A stretch of DNA of 64,000 bases from JAMHWF01 sp964371405 (GCA_964371405.1 CAYJLV010000003.1:115164-179163); one strand, 5' to 3'; positions 36,233-45,320 are shown, counted from the first letter of the stretch. Notes: a model not told the origin generated them from the sequence alone. A program made the numbers and translations.

Positions 36233-37021
36233 TCAGGCAGCGAGGAAGCGGTAGAAGTTGCGCAGCATCGCTGCCGTCGCGCCCCAGATGAAATAGTTGT
36301 GCAGCGCGCCGCTCGGGTCAGTGCCCTGCCACGGCATCGACAGGAACTGGCGCGGGCCGCTGCCGTCGTCGATGGTGTGGCGGTGGTGGTGCGCCGGATT
36401 CATCACGAAGGCCAGCGGCACCTCGAACACTTCGGCGACCTCGTAGGGGTCGAGCTGCATCGTGAAGCCGGGGCGGATCAGCGCGACGACGGGCGTCACC
36501 ACGAAGGCCGTCACCGTCGTGTAGGTCGGCAGTGCGCCCAGCACTTCGACATGGCGCGGATCGAGGCCGATCTCCTCGCGCGCCTCGCGCAGCGCGGTGG
36601 CGACGGCATCGGCGTCTTCGGGCTCGGCTCGCCCGCCGGGAAAGCTGACCTGGCCCGGATGGTCGATCAGGTGCTCGGTGCGGCGCGTCAACAGCAGCGT
36701 CGGCTCGTCGCGCGCGACGATCGACACCAGCACGCTGGCGGGCGACGGCTCGCGCACACCGAACAGGCGGTCACGCTGGAACTCCGGAGTCCACACCGGC
36801 GGCGCAACGAAGCGCCCGCGCAGCGCGTCGGGCAACAGGTTTGGCGACGCGACCGGCGGCAGGTGGTCGTCGATGCCGACCACAGGCACGAGTTGCGGGT
36901 CGAACCGGGGCAGCGACGGCCCCGACCGGGAAGCGCGACCGTCCGTCAGGCCAGCTTGTGGCTGCGCCGAAAGCTCGCTGGCGCTACGCGCCTCGCCGCT
37001 GCGCGGCGTTGACTTCGTCAA
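36233..37021 (-). CDS. CoA-type Nudix hydrolase
   Basis: A 262-residue pyrophosphatase with the Nudix box GRAEPEDADAVATALREARE and EEIGL. The preceding RRTEHLIDHPGQVSFPGG marks the CoA-hydrolysing subfamily (NudL-like). It would hydrolyse CoA or its derivatives to 4'-phosphopantetheine and ADP. The likely start is a TTG that overlaps the rplS stop (TTGA), giving translational coupling. The first 35 residues look poorly conserved, so an internal start is possible. Confidence 0.87.
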   Translation of the reverse strand: MTKSTPRSGEARSASELSAQPQAGLTDGRASRSGPSLPRFDPQLVPVVGIDDHLPPVASPNLLPDALRGRFVAPPVWTPEFQRDRLFGVREPSPASVLVSIVARDEPTLLLTRRTEHLIDHPGQVSFPGGRAEPEDADAVATALREAREEIGLDPRHVEVLGALPTYTTVTAFVVTPVVALIRPGFTMQLDPYEVAEVFEVPLAFVMNPAHHHRHTIDDGSGPRQFLSMPWQGTDPSGALHNYFIWGATAAMLRNFYRFLAA

Positions 37022-37371
37022 GCAAGCTTTTCCTTGATCCGCGCCGACTTGCCCGAGCGCTGGCGCAGGTAGTACAGCTTGGCGCGACGCACGTCGCCGC
37101 GACGCTTGACCTCGATCGACGCGATCAGCGGGCTGTAGAGCTGGAACGTGCGCTCGACGCCTTCGCCGCTCGACACCTTGCGCACGATGAAGCTGGAGTT
37201 CAGCCCGCGGTTGCGCTTGGCGATGACGACGCCTTCGTAGGCCTGCGCGCGCTTGCGAGTGCCCTCGACGACGTTGACGCTGACGATCACGGTGTCGCCG
37301 GGCGCGAAGGCGGGAATGTTCTTGTTGAGTCGAGCGATCTCTTCCTGCTCGAGCGTCTGGATCAGGTCCAC
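37018..37371 (-). CDS. rplS: 50S ribosomal protein L19
   Basis: The 117-residue ribosomal protein sits at the subunit interface. It reads MDLIQTLEQEEIARLNKNIP, then FAPGDTVIVSVNVVEGTRKR, SGEGVERTFQLYSPLIASIE and KLYYLRQRSGKSARIKEKL, the L19 pattern. It is the last ribosomal gene of the rpsP-rimM-trmD-rplS operon, 90 bases after trmD, and overlaps the Nudix gene at its stop. Confidence 0.97.
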   Translation of the reverse strand: MDLIQTLEQEEIARLNKNIPAFAPGDTVIVSVNVVEGTRKRAQAYEGVVIAKRNRGLNSSFIVRKVSSGEGVERTFQLYSPLIASIEVKRRGDVRRAKLYYLRQRSGKSARIKEKLA

Positions 37372-37461
37372 GGTGTTCTCCTGTGATCGTGCCGGCGCTG
37401 GAAGGGATTTCGATGAGGGCGTCGCGCGCCCTCGCCCGGCAGAGGATCGAAAAGCCGCGGA

Positions 37462-38229
37462 TTATAGGCCAAGCGAGGCGAGATAGCGCTCGTCGGCTGC
37501 CGACAGCGCCCCGGCGGCGCGCGCCGCGACGATCAGGTCGGGGCGGCGCCGCGCCGTCAGCGCCAGCGCCTGCTCGCGGCGCCAGCGCGCAATTCCCGCG
37601 TGGTGACCCGACAGCAGCACGCCAGGCACGGCGCTCGGGCCTTCGGGTGTCGTCAGCACTTCGGGCCGGCTGTAGTGCGGGCAGTCGAGCAGCCCGGTCG
37701 TGAAGCTGTCCTGCTCATGCGACGCAGCGTCACCCAGCACGCCGGGCTGCAACCGCGCCACGGCGTCGAGCACGGCCAGCGCCGGCAGCTCGCCGCCCGA
37801 CAGCACGAAGTCGCCCAGACTCAGCTCGACATCGACGTTGCGGTCGATGAAGCGCTGGTCGACGCCTTCGTAGCGACCGCACAGCAGCACCGCGCCCGGC
37901 CCGGCGGCGAGACGCTCGATGCGTACCTGGTCGATGCGTTCGCCGGCGGGCGAGAACAGCACGACCGGCGCCGCATCGGCCCGCGCCGCGCGCACCGCGT
38001 CGAGCGCGCGCTGCAGCGGCTCGGCCAGCAACACCATGCCGGGGCCGCCGCCGTAGGGCCGGTCGTCGACGCGGCGGTAGGCATCGTCGGCGAAATCGCG
38101 CAGCGGCCACAGCTTCACGTCGACCGCCGGCGGGGCGCCGTCGCGCACCTCGAAGGCGCGCCGCGTCACGCCCTGCGCGAAGTGCGGAGCGAACAGCTCG
38201 GGGAACAGCGTGACGACATCGAAACGCAT
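37462..38229 (-). CDS. trmD: tRNA (guanine-N1)-methyltransferase
   Basis: A 255-residue SPOUT methyltransferase that makes m1G37 in tRNA. It shows MRFDVVTLFPELFAPHFAQG, DDRPYGGGPGMVL, the trefoil-knot LLCGRYEGVDQRF, LSLGDFVLSGGELPAL and SRPEVLTTPEGPSAVPGVLL. The start ATG overlaps the rimM stop (ATGA), marking tight coupling. The upstream 70-codon extension of the frame is inside rimM and rejected. Confidence 0.97.
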   Translation of the reverse strand: MRFDVVTLFPELFAPHFAQGVTRRAFEVRDGAPPAVDVKLWPLRDFADDAYRRVDDRPYGGGPGMVLLAEPLQRALDAVRAARADAAPVVLFSPAGERIDQVRIERLAAGPGAVLLCGRYEGVDQRFIDRNVDVELSLGDFVLSGGELPALAVLDAVARLQPGVLGDAASHEQDSFTTGLLDCPHYSRPEVLTTPEGPSAVPGVLLSGHHAGIARWRREQALALTARRRPDLIVAARAAGALSAADERYLASLGL

Positions 38230-38795
38230 CAGTAGTCGAGCGCCCAGTCGACGGTGATGCGACGCTGCTGCAGGTCGACAGCGTCGACATAGGCTGCGAC
38301 GAACGGGATCAGCCGCTCGTCGGCACCCTCGGCGGCGACGCGCAGCACGCTGTGCGGGCCGGTGTCGAGCAACCCGGCAACCACACCGAGGGCCTGTCCC
38401 TGGCGGTTGACGACATCCAGCCCGATCAGGTCGACCCAATAGAACTCGTCGGGGTCGGCGGTCGGAAAACTCCCGCGCGACACGAAGACGCGCCCGCCGC
38501 GCAGCGCCTCGGCGGCCGTGCGGTCGCCGACTTCCTGCGCCGCGGCGACGACGTAGTCGCCCTGCTCGCGCGCAGCGGTGATCTTCAGCAGCGCAGGCCA
38601 GGCCGCGCGCGCAGACTCGGGGCGCGGCTCGTCGGGCGGCGCGAGGAACCAGCGGCGCGACGAGTACAGCGCCTGCGGGTCGGCGGAGAACGGCTGGACC
38701 TTGATCCAGCCCTTGACGCCGTAGGCATCGACGATGCGGCCGACTTCGACGGCATCGCCGGGCCAGGCCACGTCGGCCGCGTCGGCGGCGTTCAT
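38229..38795 (-). CDS. rimM: Ribosome maturation factor RimM
   Basis: The 188-residue 30S maturation factor has an N-terminal RimM domain (VEVGRIVDAYGVKGWIKVQP) and a C-terminal PRC-barrel (FYWVDLIGLDVVNRQGQALG, RLIPFVAAYVDAVDL). It binds S19 and helps assemble the 30S head. It sits between rpsP, 13 bases upstream, and trmD, which it overlaps, in the usual order. Confidence 0.95.
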   Translation of the reverse strand: MNAADAADVAWPGDAVEVGRIVDAYGVKGWIKVQPFSADPQALYSSRRWFLAPPDEPRPESARAAWPALLKITAAREQGDYVVAAAQEVGDRTAAEALRGGRVFVSRGSFPTADPDEFYWVDLIGLDVVNRQGQALGVVAGLLDTGPHSVLRVAAEGADERLIPFVAAYVDAVDLQQRRITVDWALDY

Positions 38796-38808
38796 GGCCG
38801 GCGGATCG

Positions 38809-39057
38809 TCAGGCCGCAGCCTTGGCCTGCTCGATGAGGCGCGCGACGGTCGGCGACAACTGGGCGCCGTTGCCGGCCCAGTAGGTCACGCGGTCAAGCG
38901 CGACGCGCAGCGGCTGCTCGCCGCCGGCGGCCACGGGGTTGTAGAAGCCCACGCGCTCGATGAATCGGCCGTCGCGGCGATTGCGCGAGTCGGCGACGAC
39001 GATGTTGAAGAACGGGCGCCTCTTCGCGCCGCCGCGTGCGAGTCGAATCACGACCAT
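38809..39057 (-). CDS. rpsP: 30S ribosomal protein S16
   Basis: An 82-residue ribosomal protein beginning MVVIRLARGGAKRRPFFNIV, then ADSRNRRDGRFIERVGFYNP and RVTYWAGNGAQLSPTVARL, matching S16. It is the first gene of the operon and is preceded by about 150 bases of leader with a TATAAT box. Confidence 0.97.
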   Translation of the reverse strand: MVVIRLARGGAKRRPFFNIVVADSRNRRDGRFIERVGFYNPVAAGGEQPLRVALDRVTYWAGNGAQLSPTVARLIEQAKAAA

Positions 39058-39209
39058 GATCTGTTCCTTGGAATCCGAAACGATCTACCGCACCAGGAGA
39101 CACGCAGGCGAGATGGACCGGAAACGGCCGGCGAACCTCGGTGCGCCGGCCAGCATGCTTGGCGCCGTAGATACGCCCGTCTTCCGACCGGCCGTCGCCA
39201 AAGTATGGA

Positions 39210-39215
39210 ATTATA
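39210..39215 (-). promoter_or_regulatory. -10 box of the rpsP operon
   Basis: On the minus strand the hexamer reads TATAAT, in an otherwise GC-rich stretch and about 150 bases upstream of rpsP. The -35 region (GCAGGC at 17-base spacing) is poor. The same AT-rich island gives TATAAA on the plus strand, close to the divergent GNAT gene. Confidence 0.5.
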
Positions 39216-39243
39216 AACTTGCGCGCCGCCGAGCCTGCTGCCC

Positions 39244-39783
39244 ATGAATGCCACCGCCCTGCTGATCCGCCCCAGCGTCGCTGCCGACGTGCCGCGGCTG
39301 GCCGCCATCTACGGGCAGAACGTGCTGCACGGCACCGGCACCTTCGAGCTCGACGCCCCCGACGCCGCCGAGATGGCGCGCCGCCGCGACGCCGTTCTGG
39401 CGGGCGGCTGGCCCTGGCTCGTCGCCGAGCGCGCCGGCGACGTCGTCGGCTTCGCCTACGCAGCGCCGTTCCGGCCGCGCCGCGCGTATCGTTGGTGCGT
39501 CGAGGACTCAATCTACCTCGACGCCGGCGCGCGCGGTCGGGGCGTCGGCCGCGCGCTGCTGGCCGAGTTGGTCGCGCGCTGCACGGCGCTGGGAGCGCGC
39601 CGCATGCTGGCGGTGATCGGCGACTCGGGCAACGCGGCGTCGATCGGCGTGCACCGCGCCTGCGGCTTCGTGTCGGCCGGCCTGCTCGAGGCCTGCGGCT
39701 GGAAGCTCGGCCGCTGGCTCGACGTCGTGATGATGCAAAGGCCGCTCGGCCCGGGCGACACCACACCGCCGGCGGACTCATGA
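39244..39783 (+). CDS. GNAT acetyltransferase (phosphinothricin/methionine-sulfoximine type)
   Basis: The 179-residue N-acetyltransferase has IRPSVAADVPRLAAIYGQNV, FELDAPDAAEM, and the acetyl-CoA loop GARGRGVGRALLAELVARC. GNAASIGVHRACGFVSAGLL follows. These parts match the PAT/MddA-like group that acetylates methionine sulfoximine, phosphinothricin or similar amines. The natural substrate is unknown. It is divergent from rpsP and overlaps the next gene by ATGA. Confidence 0.87.
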   Translation: MNATALLIRPSVAADVPRLAAIYGQNVLHGTGTFELDAPDAAEMARRRDAVLAGGWPWLVAERAGDVVGFAYAAPFRPRRAYRWCVEDSIYLDAGARGRGVGRALLAELVARCTALGARRMLAVIGDSGNAASIGVHRACGFVSAGLLEACGWKLGRWLDVVMMQRPLGPGDTTPPADS

Positions 39784-40214
39784 GGCGTGCCGCGCGCTCC
39801 AAGACGCTGGCGACCTGGCTCGGCGTCGTCGGCGGCAGCTTCGGCCTGCACCGCTTCTACCTGCACGGCTGGCGCGACCCGCTCGCCTGGGCGCACCCAT
39901 GGCCGACGCTCGCCGGCCTCTACGGCGTGCAGCGCATGCGCACGCTCGGCCAGGACGACGTGCTGTCGTGGCTGCTGATCCCGCTGCTCGGCGTGATGAT
40001 CGCGGCCACCATGCTCGTCGCCATCGTCCACGGCCTGACGCCCGACGAGCGCTGGAACGCGCGCTGGAACGCCGGGCGCGCGCCGTGCCGCACCGGATGG
40101 CTCGCGGTGCTCGGCGTGATCGCCGCGCTGATGCTCGGCGGCGGCGTGCTGATGGCGACGATCGCGTTCAGCGCCGAGCGCTGGTTCACCTGGACCTCGC
40201 GCCCGTTCACCTGA
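39780..40214 (+). CDS. TM2-like small membrane protein
   Basis: A 144-residue protein with a TM2-type start (TWLGVVGGSFGLHRFYLHGW) and at least two further hydrophobic segments (LIPLLGVMIAATMLVAIVHG, VLGVIAALMLGGGVLMATIA). The GxxGxHRFYLG pattern defines TM2 domains, whose function is unclear. Its start overlaps the GNAT stop, so the two are coupled, and its last 8 bases overlap the convergent PiT gene. Confidence 0.75.
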   Translation: MRRAARSKTLATWLGVVGGSFGLHRFYLHGWRDPLAWAHPWPTLAGLYGVQRMRTLGQDDVLSWLLIPLLGVMIAATMLVAIVHGLTPDERWNARWNAGRAPCRTGWLAVLGVIAALMLGGGVLMATIAFSAERWFTWTSRPFT

Positions 40215-41220
40215 AGACCCACAGGCCCAGGTAGTAGGCCGCGCCGGCAACCACCGCCGACGCCGGAATCGTCAGCACCCAGGCCCACACGATGTTGCCG
40301 GCGACGCCCCAGCGCACCGCCGATGCCCGCCGCACCGAGCCGACGCCGACGATCGCGCCGGTGATGGTGTGGGTCGTCGACACCGGGATACCGAGCGCCG
40401 ACGCGAGGAACAGCGTCAGCGCGCCGCCCGTCTCGGCGCAAAACCCCCCCACCGGCTTGAGCTTGGTGATGCGCTGGCCCATCGTCTTGACGATGCGCCA
40501 GCCGCCGAACATGGTGCCCAGGCCGATCGCGATGTAGCACGACCAGATCACCCAGGCCGGCGGCATCCTGTCGGACGCGGCGGTGTAGCCGGTGGCGATC
40601 AGCAGCATCCAGATGATGCCGATCGTCTTCTGCGCATCGTTGCCGCCGTGGCCGAGGCTGTAGAGGCCGGCCGAGACGAGCTGCGCGCGGCGCGACCAGT
40701 TGTCGACGTAGAGCGGCGAGACGCGCCGGAACAGCCACGACACGCCGACCATCAGCAGCGACGCCAGCACGAAGCCGAGCAGCGGCGACACGAAGATGAA
40801 CAGCACCGTCTTGCCGACGCCGCCGGCGATCAGCGCGCCGGGGCCGGTCTTGGCGATCACGGCACCGACGATGCCGCCGATCAGCGCATGCGACGAACTC
40901 GACGGGATGCCGTACCACCAGGTGACGATGTTCCACGCGATTGCACCGATCAGCGCACCGAACACGACCTGGTGATCGACGACGCCGGGCATCACGATGC
41001 CCTTGCCGACGGTGGCCGCGACCTGCAGCTGGAACACGCCGATCGCCAAGACGTTGAAGAATGCGGCGAACGCCACTGCCTGGTGCGGCTTGAGCACGCC
41101 GGTCGAGACGACGGTGGCGATCGAGTTCGCCGCGTCATGGAAGCCGTTCATGAAGTCGAACGCCAGCGCCAGCACGACGAGCAGCGCCACGACCCAGAAG
41201 GCCACCTGGAGCGAATGCAT
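40207..41220 (-). CDS. PiT-family inorganic phosphate transporter
   Basis: The 337-residue inner-membrane carrier has the duplicated PiT signatures FMNGFHDAANSIATVVSTGV and GHGGNDAQKTIGIIWMLLI, plus SSSSHALIGGIVGA and PVSTTHTITGAIVGVGS. It takes up phosphate or metal-phosphate with protons. A DUF47 gene lies 18 bases upstream on the same strand, the common DUF47-PiT pair of low-affinity phosphate uptake. Confidence 0.94.
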   Translation of the reverse strand: MHSLQVAFWVVALLVVLALAFDFMNGFHDAANSIATVVSTGVLKPHQAVAFAAFFNVLAIGVFQLQVAATVGKGIVMPGVVDHQVVFGALIGAIAWNIVTWWYGIPSSSSHALIGGIVGAVIAKTGPGALIAGGVGKTVLFIFVSPLLGFVLASLLMVGVSWLFRRVSPLYVDNWSRRAQLVSAGLYSLGHGGNDAQKTIGIIWMLLIATGYTAASDRMPPAWVIWSCYIAIGLGTMFGGWRIVKTMGQRITKLKPVGGFCAETGGALTLFLASALGIPVSTTHTITGAIVGVGSVRRASAVRWGVAGNIVWAWVLTIPASAVVAGAAYYLGLWVFR

Positions 41221-41238
41221 GCGGCGCGTCCCGCAGGG

Positions 41239-41886
41239 TCAGGAATTCTCGAGGACGATGCCCTCGATCAGGTTGGCGACGTCCTCGCAGCGGTCGGAGA
41301 TCGATTCGAGCTGCTCGTAGATCGTCTTGAGCTTGATCAGCTCGCGGACGTCGTTCTCCTCGCGGAACAGCTTGGACATCGCGGCGCGCATCACGCGGTC
41401 GGCGTCGGACTCGAGGCGGTCGATCTCCTCGCAGGTCTTGATCGCGGCGTCGGCCGTCTGCGCCACGCTCAGCTTGGGCAGCAGCGAAACGGCGTGCTGC
41501 ACCCGCTCGCAGCACTTGGCGCTGATGTCGCCCAGACGCAGCACTTCCTCCGTCATCGAATGCACGTCGTAGAGCGACATCGTCTCCGACGCGTCCTGCA
41601 GCAGGTCGACGATGTCGTCCATCGCATTGATCAGGCGGTGGATCTGTTCGCGGTCGATCGGCGTGATGAAGGTCTTGTGCAGCAGGCGGTTGACTTCGGC
41701 CGTCACCTTGTCGGCATTGCGCTCGGCGCGCCCGACCTCCTCGGCATGCTGCTCGCGCTGCTCGGCATCGCCATAGTTGCGGATCATCAGGATGAAGGCG
41801 CGCGCCGCTTCCACCATGTGGCTGCCGTGCTGGTTGAACAACTCGAAGAAGTTGCCTTCGCGCGGCAGCAGCTTGCCAAACAGCAT
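41239..41886 (-). CDS. DUF47 family protein (PhoU-like, PiT accessory)
   Basis: A 215-residue helical protein of the DUF47/TIGR00153 family. It reads MLFGKLLPREGNFFELFNQH, then KTFITPIDREQIHRLINAMD, EEVLRLGDISAKCCERVQHA and ISDRCEDVANLIEGIVLE. These PhoU-like proteins modulate the adjacent PiT transporter. It is the first gene of the pair. Confidence 0.93.
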   Translation of the reverse strand: MLFGKLLPREGNFFELFNQHGSHMVEAARAFILMIRNYGDAEQREQHAEEVGRAERNADKVTAEVNRLLHKTFITPIDREQIHRLINAMDDIVDLLQDASETMSLYDVHSMTEEVLRLGDISAKCCERVQHAVSLLPKLSVAQTADAAIKTCEEIDRLESDADRVMRAAMSKLFREENDVRELIKLKTIYEQLESISDRCEDVANLIEGIVLENS

Positions 41887-41991
41887 GGTCTCTCCGGGGG
41901 GTGGAACCGTCGTGCGGCGGGCGCCGCCGACGCGTCATCGCTTCGTCACGCCCACGAGTGTAAGCGCAGCCGCCGGCGGCGCCGGCGGCGC

Positions 41992-42480
41992 TCAAGGCGT
42001 CAGCGGCTCGATCGCCTGCGCGCCGAGGCCGCGCAGCAGCTCGACGACCGGCCCTCGGCCGGGAATGACGAGTTCCGGCGCGACCTCGGCCAGCGGCTGC
42101 AACACGAAGGCGCGCTCGTGCGCGCGGGGGTGCGGCAGCGTGAGGGCCGGCGTGTCGACAACCGCATCGCCGTGCAGCAGCAAGTCGAGGTCGAGCGTGC
42201 GCGGTGCATTGCGCAGCCCGCGCACACGGCCGTGGCGCTGTTCGATCGTGTGCAGTGCGGCGAGCAGTTCGGCGGAGGACAGCGCGGTGTCGAGGCCGGC
42301 AACGGCGTTGATGAAATCGGGGCCCGTCGCGTCGACCGGCGCGCTGCGGTACAGCGACGACTGCGCGACCAGCCGGGTCCCCGGCAGCGCCGCCAGCTCG
42401 GCCAAGGCGCTGCGCACGGCGTCTTGCGCGTCGCCGAGGTTGGCGCCCAGGCCGATCCAGGCGCACACGCGCTCGGCCAT
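41992..42480 (-). CDS. folK: 2-amino-4-hydroxy-6-hydroxymethyldihydropteridine pyrophosphokinase
   Basis: The 162-residue folate-pathway kinase transfers pyrophosphate from ATP to the pterin. It has WIGLGANLGDAQDAVRSALA, SSLYRSAPVDATGPDFINAV, RTLDLDLLLHGD and LPHPRAHERAFVLQPLAEVA, all standard HPPK motifs. It lies 4 bases downstream of pcnB on the same strand. The upstream frame extension lies within pcnB and is rejected. Confidence 0.94.
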   Translation of the reverse strand: MAERVCAWIGLGANLGDAQDAVRSALAELAALPGTRLVAQSSLYRSAPVDATGPDFINAVAGLDTALSSAELLAALHTIEQRHGRVRGLRNAPRTLDLDLLLHGDAVVDTPALTLPHPRAHERAFVLQPLAEVAPELVIPGRGPVVELLRGLGAQAIEPLTP

Positions 42481-42484
42481 GGCG

Positions 42485-43984
42485 CTATCCGGCGTCGGTC
42501 GGCTCTGGCGGGGTGCCGGCCGGTTTGCGCCGGCGGCGGCGCTTGCGCGGCGCGGCCGATGCGGCGGGCGCCGGATCGTCGCCTGCGGGCACGGCAACGC
42601 GGCGCCGCGCGTGCTCGTGCTCGCGCAGCTCGGCCAGCATGTCGCGGCGCACTTCGTCGCCGGCCAGCGAGAAGTCTTCCCACCAGGCCGCGAGCGCCGC
42701 ATCGACTTCGCCGGCTTCGGCGCGCAGGCGCAGGAAGTCGAAGCCGGCGCGAAAGCGCGCCTGCTCGACGAGCGTCAGCGGCCCGTTGCCGACGCGGCGC
42801 TCGAAGCGCGGCTGCATCATCCAGATCTCGCGCATGTCGGCGGCGAGCTTGCCGCGGCCCGAGATGTCGCCGATGCGCGCGTCGAACGCGGCGTCGATCG
42901 CCTGCTGCAGCGCCGGGAACGGCGCCTCGCCGGCGGCCCTGTTCTTCGTCCAGCCGTCCTGCACGTCGTGCCACAACATAGAGGCCAGCATGAAGCTCGG
43001 CGCGACCGGCTTGCCCTCGCCGACGCGGCGGTCGGTGTCGGCCAGCGCGAGCTGCACGAACTTCTCGCGCCCGTCGTGGCGGTGCGCCTCGTCGAGCGCC
43101 ACGTCGAGCACCGGGAACACGCCGCGGTGCAGGCCCTGCTTGCGCAGCTCCTCGATGCTGGCCAGCGCATGGCCGGTCTGCAGCAGCTTGATCATCTCGT
43201 CGAAGGTGCGCGACGGCGGCACGTTGTCGAGCAGTGCCGCCATTTCCTTGATCGGCGCGCGCGTCTTCGACTCGATCTCGAAGCCCAGCTTGGCGGCGAA
43301 GCGCACGACGCGGATGATGCGCACCGGGTCCTCGCGGTAGCGCGCCACCGGGTCGCCGATCATGCGCAGCAGCTTCTTCTTCGCGTCCTTGATGCCGCCG
43401 TGGTAGTCGACGACGATCTGGCGCACCGGGTCATAGTAGAGCGCGTTGACGGTGAAGTCGCGCCGCGCCGCGTCCTCGATCTGCGGCCCCCACACGTTGT
43501 CGCGCAGCACGCGGCCGCTCGCGTCGACGACGTGGGTGTGACCGGCCATCGCCTCCTTCGCATTGCGCTCGTCGCCCGCGACCTGCTGCGACTCCGTCGC
43601 TGCGACGTTGGCGCGGAAGGTCGAGACCTCGATCACCTCGTGGTCGCGCCCGCGGCCGTACACCACGTGCACGATGCGAAAGCGCCGGCCGATGATGAAG
43701 GCGCGCCGGAACAGCGCCTTCACCTGCTCGGGAGTCGCGTCGGTCGCGACGTCGAAGTCCTTGGGCCGCAGGCCAAGCAGCAGGTCGCGCACCGCGCCGC
43801 CGACGATGTAGGCCTCGTGGCCGGCGTCAGCGAGCGTCTGCACGACCTTGAGCGCGCGCTCGTCGACGAGCGTCGGGTCGATGGCGTGCTCGGCAACCGG
43901 CACTTCCAGGCGCTTGCCGGTCTTGACGCGGGGCACGGCCCCTTCGGTCTTGCCAAGCAGACGGTCGATGAACTTCTTGATCAT
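42485..43984 (-). CDS. pcnB: Poly(A) polymerase I
   Basis: A 499-residue nucleotidyltransferase that adds 3' poly(A) tails and promotes RNA decay. It has the head motif AYIVGGAVRDLLLGLRPKDF, then DVATDATPEQVKALFRR, RRDFTVNALYYDP, and the arginine-rich neck RMIGDPVARYREDPVRIIRV. A basic C-terminal tail (RKRRRRRKPAG) favours PcnB over a CCA enzyme. It overlaps the upstream HAD gene by 4 bases. Confidence 0.94.
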   Translation of the reverse strand: MIKKFIDRLLGKTEGAVPRVKTGKRLEVPVAEHAIDPTLVDERALKVVQTLADAGHEAYIVGGAVRDLLLGLRPKDFDVATDATPEQVKALFRRAFIIGRRFRIVHVVYGRGRDHEVIEVSTFRANVAATESQQVAGDERNAKEAMAGHTHVVDASGRVLRDNVWGPQIEDAARRDFTVNALYYDPVRQIVVDYHGGIKDAKKKLLRMIGDPVARYREDPVRIIRVVRFAAKLGFEIESKTRAPIKEMAALLDNVPPSRTFDEMIKLLQTGHALASIEELRKQGLHRGVFPVLDVALDEAHRHDGREKFVQLALADTDRRVGEGKPVAPSFMLASMLWHDVQDGWTKNRAAGEAPFPALQQAIDAAFDARIGDISGRGKLAADMREIWMMQPRFERRVGNGPLTLVEQARFRAGFDFLRLRAEAGEVDAALAAWWEDFSLAGDEVRRDMLAELREHEHARRRVAVPAGDDPAPAASAAPRKRRRRRKPAGTPPEPTDAG

Positions 43985-44649
43985 TCGAACAGTTTCAGGA
44001 TGCGCCAGCCGCGCTGGCGTGCCAGGGTTTCAAGCGACGCCGACGGATTCGTCGCCACGGCGTCGGTGGCGCGCTCGAGCAGCGCCAGGTCATTGAGCGA
44101 ATCGCTGTACACGCTGATGCGGTCCCAGTCGCGCCACGTGCTGCCGCTCTCGCGCAGCCATTCGTCGACGCGCGCCACCTTGCCCTCGCGGTAGCTCGGC
44201 GTGCCGTCGATGCGGCCCGTGATGGTACCGCCGGCGTCGCGTCCGAGGCGCACGGCGATCAGGTGCCCGATGCCGAAGGCGCGCGCGATCGGCGCGGTGA
44301 CGAAATCATTGGTCGCCGTCACCAGCGCGATGCGGTCGCCGCGATCGCGGTGGCTGCGCACCAGCTCCAGCGCCGAGGACCGCAGCGCCGGCTGGATCAC
44401 TTCGCGCATGAACTGCGCCTGCGCCGCCGCCGCGTCCTCGGCCGAATGCGCGCGCAGCGCCTCGGTGGCAAACGCGATGTAGGCATGGATGTCGAGCCGG
44501 CCCGCCTTGTACTGGTCGTAGAACTCGTCGTTGCGGCGCCGGAAACCGGCTTCGTCGACCCAGCCGATGCGGATCATGAACTCGCCCCAGGCGTGGTCCG
44601 AGTCGAGCGGCAGCAGCGTCTCGTCGAGATCGAACAGGCACAGGTTCAC
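43981..44649 (-). CDS. HAD-family hydrolase (subfamily IB, SerB-like)
   Basis: The 222-residue phosphatase has the nucleophile motif FDLDETLLPLDSD (D7, D9), then RIALVTATNDFVTAPIAR and the acidic YSDSLNDLALLERAT, a full HAD set. It belongs to the HAD-IB group with phosphoserine-phosphatase-like fold. The physiological substrate is uncertain. It lies between hda and pcnB, an order shared across Burkholderiales, and overlaps both. Confidence 0.9.
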   Translation of the reverse strand: MNLCLFDLDETLLPLDSDHAWGEFMIRIGWVDEAGFRRRNDEFYDQYKAGRLDIHAYIAFATEALRAHSAEDAAAAQAQFMREVIQPALRSSALELVRSHRDRGDRIALVTATNDFVTAPIARAFGIGHLIAVRLGRDAGGTITGRIDGTPSYREGKVARVDEWLRESGSTWRDWDRISVYSDSLNDLALLERATDAVATNPSASLETLARQRGWRILKLFE

Positions 44650-45320
44650 GACGGCGCGCCCTCCTCGGTCAGCATGCGGCGCAGCAGCGGCACCGTGATC
44701 GCGCGCTTCTCGGCCAGCGCAAAGGTGTCGAGCCGTTCGATCTGCTCCATCAGGTGCGTCAGATCGCGTGCGAAGCGCGTCAGCAGGTAGTCGATCACCT
44801 CGTCGGACAGCAGCACGCCGCGGCGGTCGGCCTCGCGGCGCAGCGCGGCGCGCGACTCGGCCTCGCCGAGCGGCTGCAGCGCATAGACCGGCCCCCAGCC
44901 GAGCCGGCTGCGCAGGTCGTCGCGCAGCGGCAGATCGACCGGCGGCACGCTGCCGGCCGCGACGACGACGGCGCCGCGCGCCGCCGCGTCGATGAACAGC
45001 GCGAACGCCGACTGCTGCTGCGCGTCATCGTAGGCGTCGCAGTCGTCGAGCGCGATCAGCGTCGCGGCGCCATCGGCCGGCCAGGGTGCGGCGTCGCCGG
45101 CGCCGAACGCCGCGGCACGGCCGCCCTGCGCGATCCAGCGCTGCAGCGTCGCGTGCAGCAGGTGCGACTTGCCGCTGCCCGGCGGGCCCCAGAGGTAGGT
45201 CGGCGCCGCGCCGGCGGCCAGTGTCTGCAAGTGGGCGACCGCGGCGGCATTCGCGCCGGTCAGGTAGTTGTCGAACGTGAGCGTCGCCCGGGTGCCGATG
45301 GCCAGCGGAATCTGCTTCAT
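44646..45320 (-). CDS. hda: DnaA regulatory inactivator Hda
   Basis: A 224-residue AAA+ protein related to the DnaA ATPase domain. It has TLTFDNYLTGANAAAVAHLQ, the Walker A LWGPPGSGKSHLLHAT, the Walker B LIALDDCDAYDD, and PPVDLPLRDDLRSRLGWGPV as sensor and arginine-finger region. Hda with the sliding clamp stimulates hydrolysis of DnaA-ATP and prevents over-initiation. It lacks DnaA's DNA-binding domain. The start at 45320 gives MKQIPLAIG, close to the clamp-binding N-terminus of Hda. Confidence 0.92.
   Translation of the reverse strand: MKQIPLAIGTRATLTFDNYLTGANAAAVAHLQTLAAGAAPTYLWGPPGSGKSHLLHATLQRWIAQGGRAAAFGAGDAAPWPADGAATLIALDDCDAYDDAQQQSAFALFIDAAARGAVVVAAGSVPPVDLPLRDDLRSRLGWGPVYALQPLGEAESRAALRREADRRGVLLSDEVIDYLLTRFARDLTHLMEQIERLDTFALAEKRAITVPLLRRMLTEEGAPS

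Noticed and set aside
41887..41991. Possible Pho box upstream of DUF47-PiT (two GACG repeats 11 bases apart)
   Set aside because: The half-sites do not match the TGTCA consensus and the region is GC-rich repeats.
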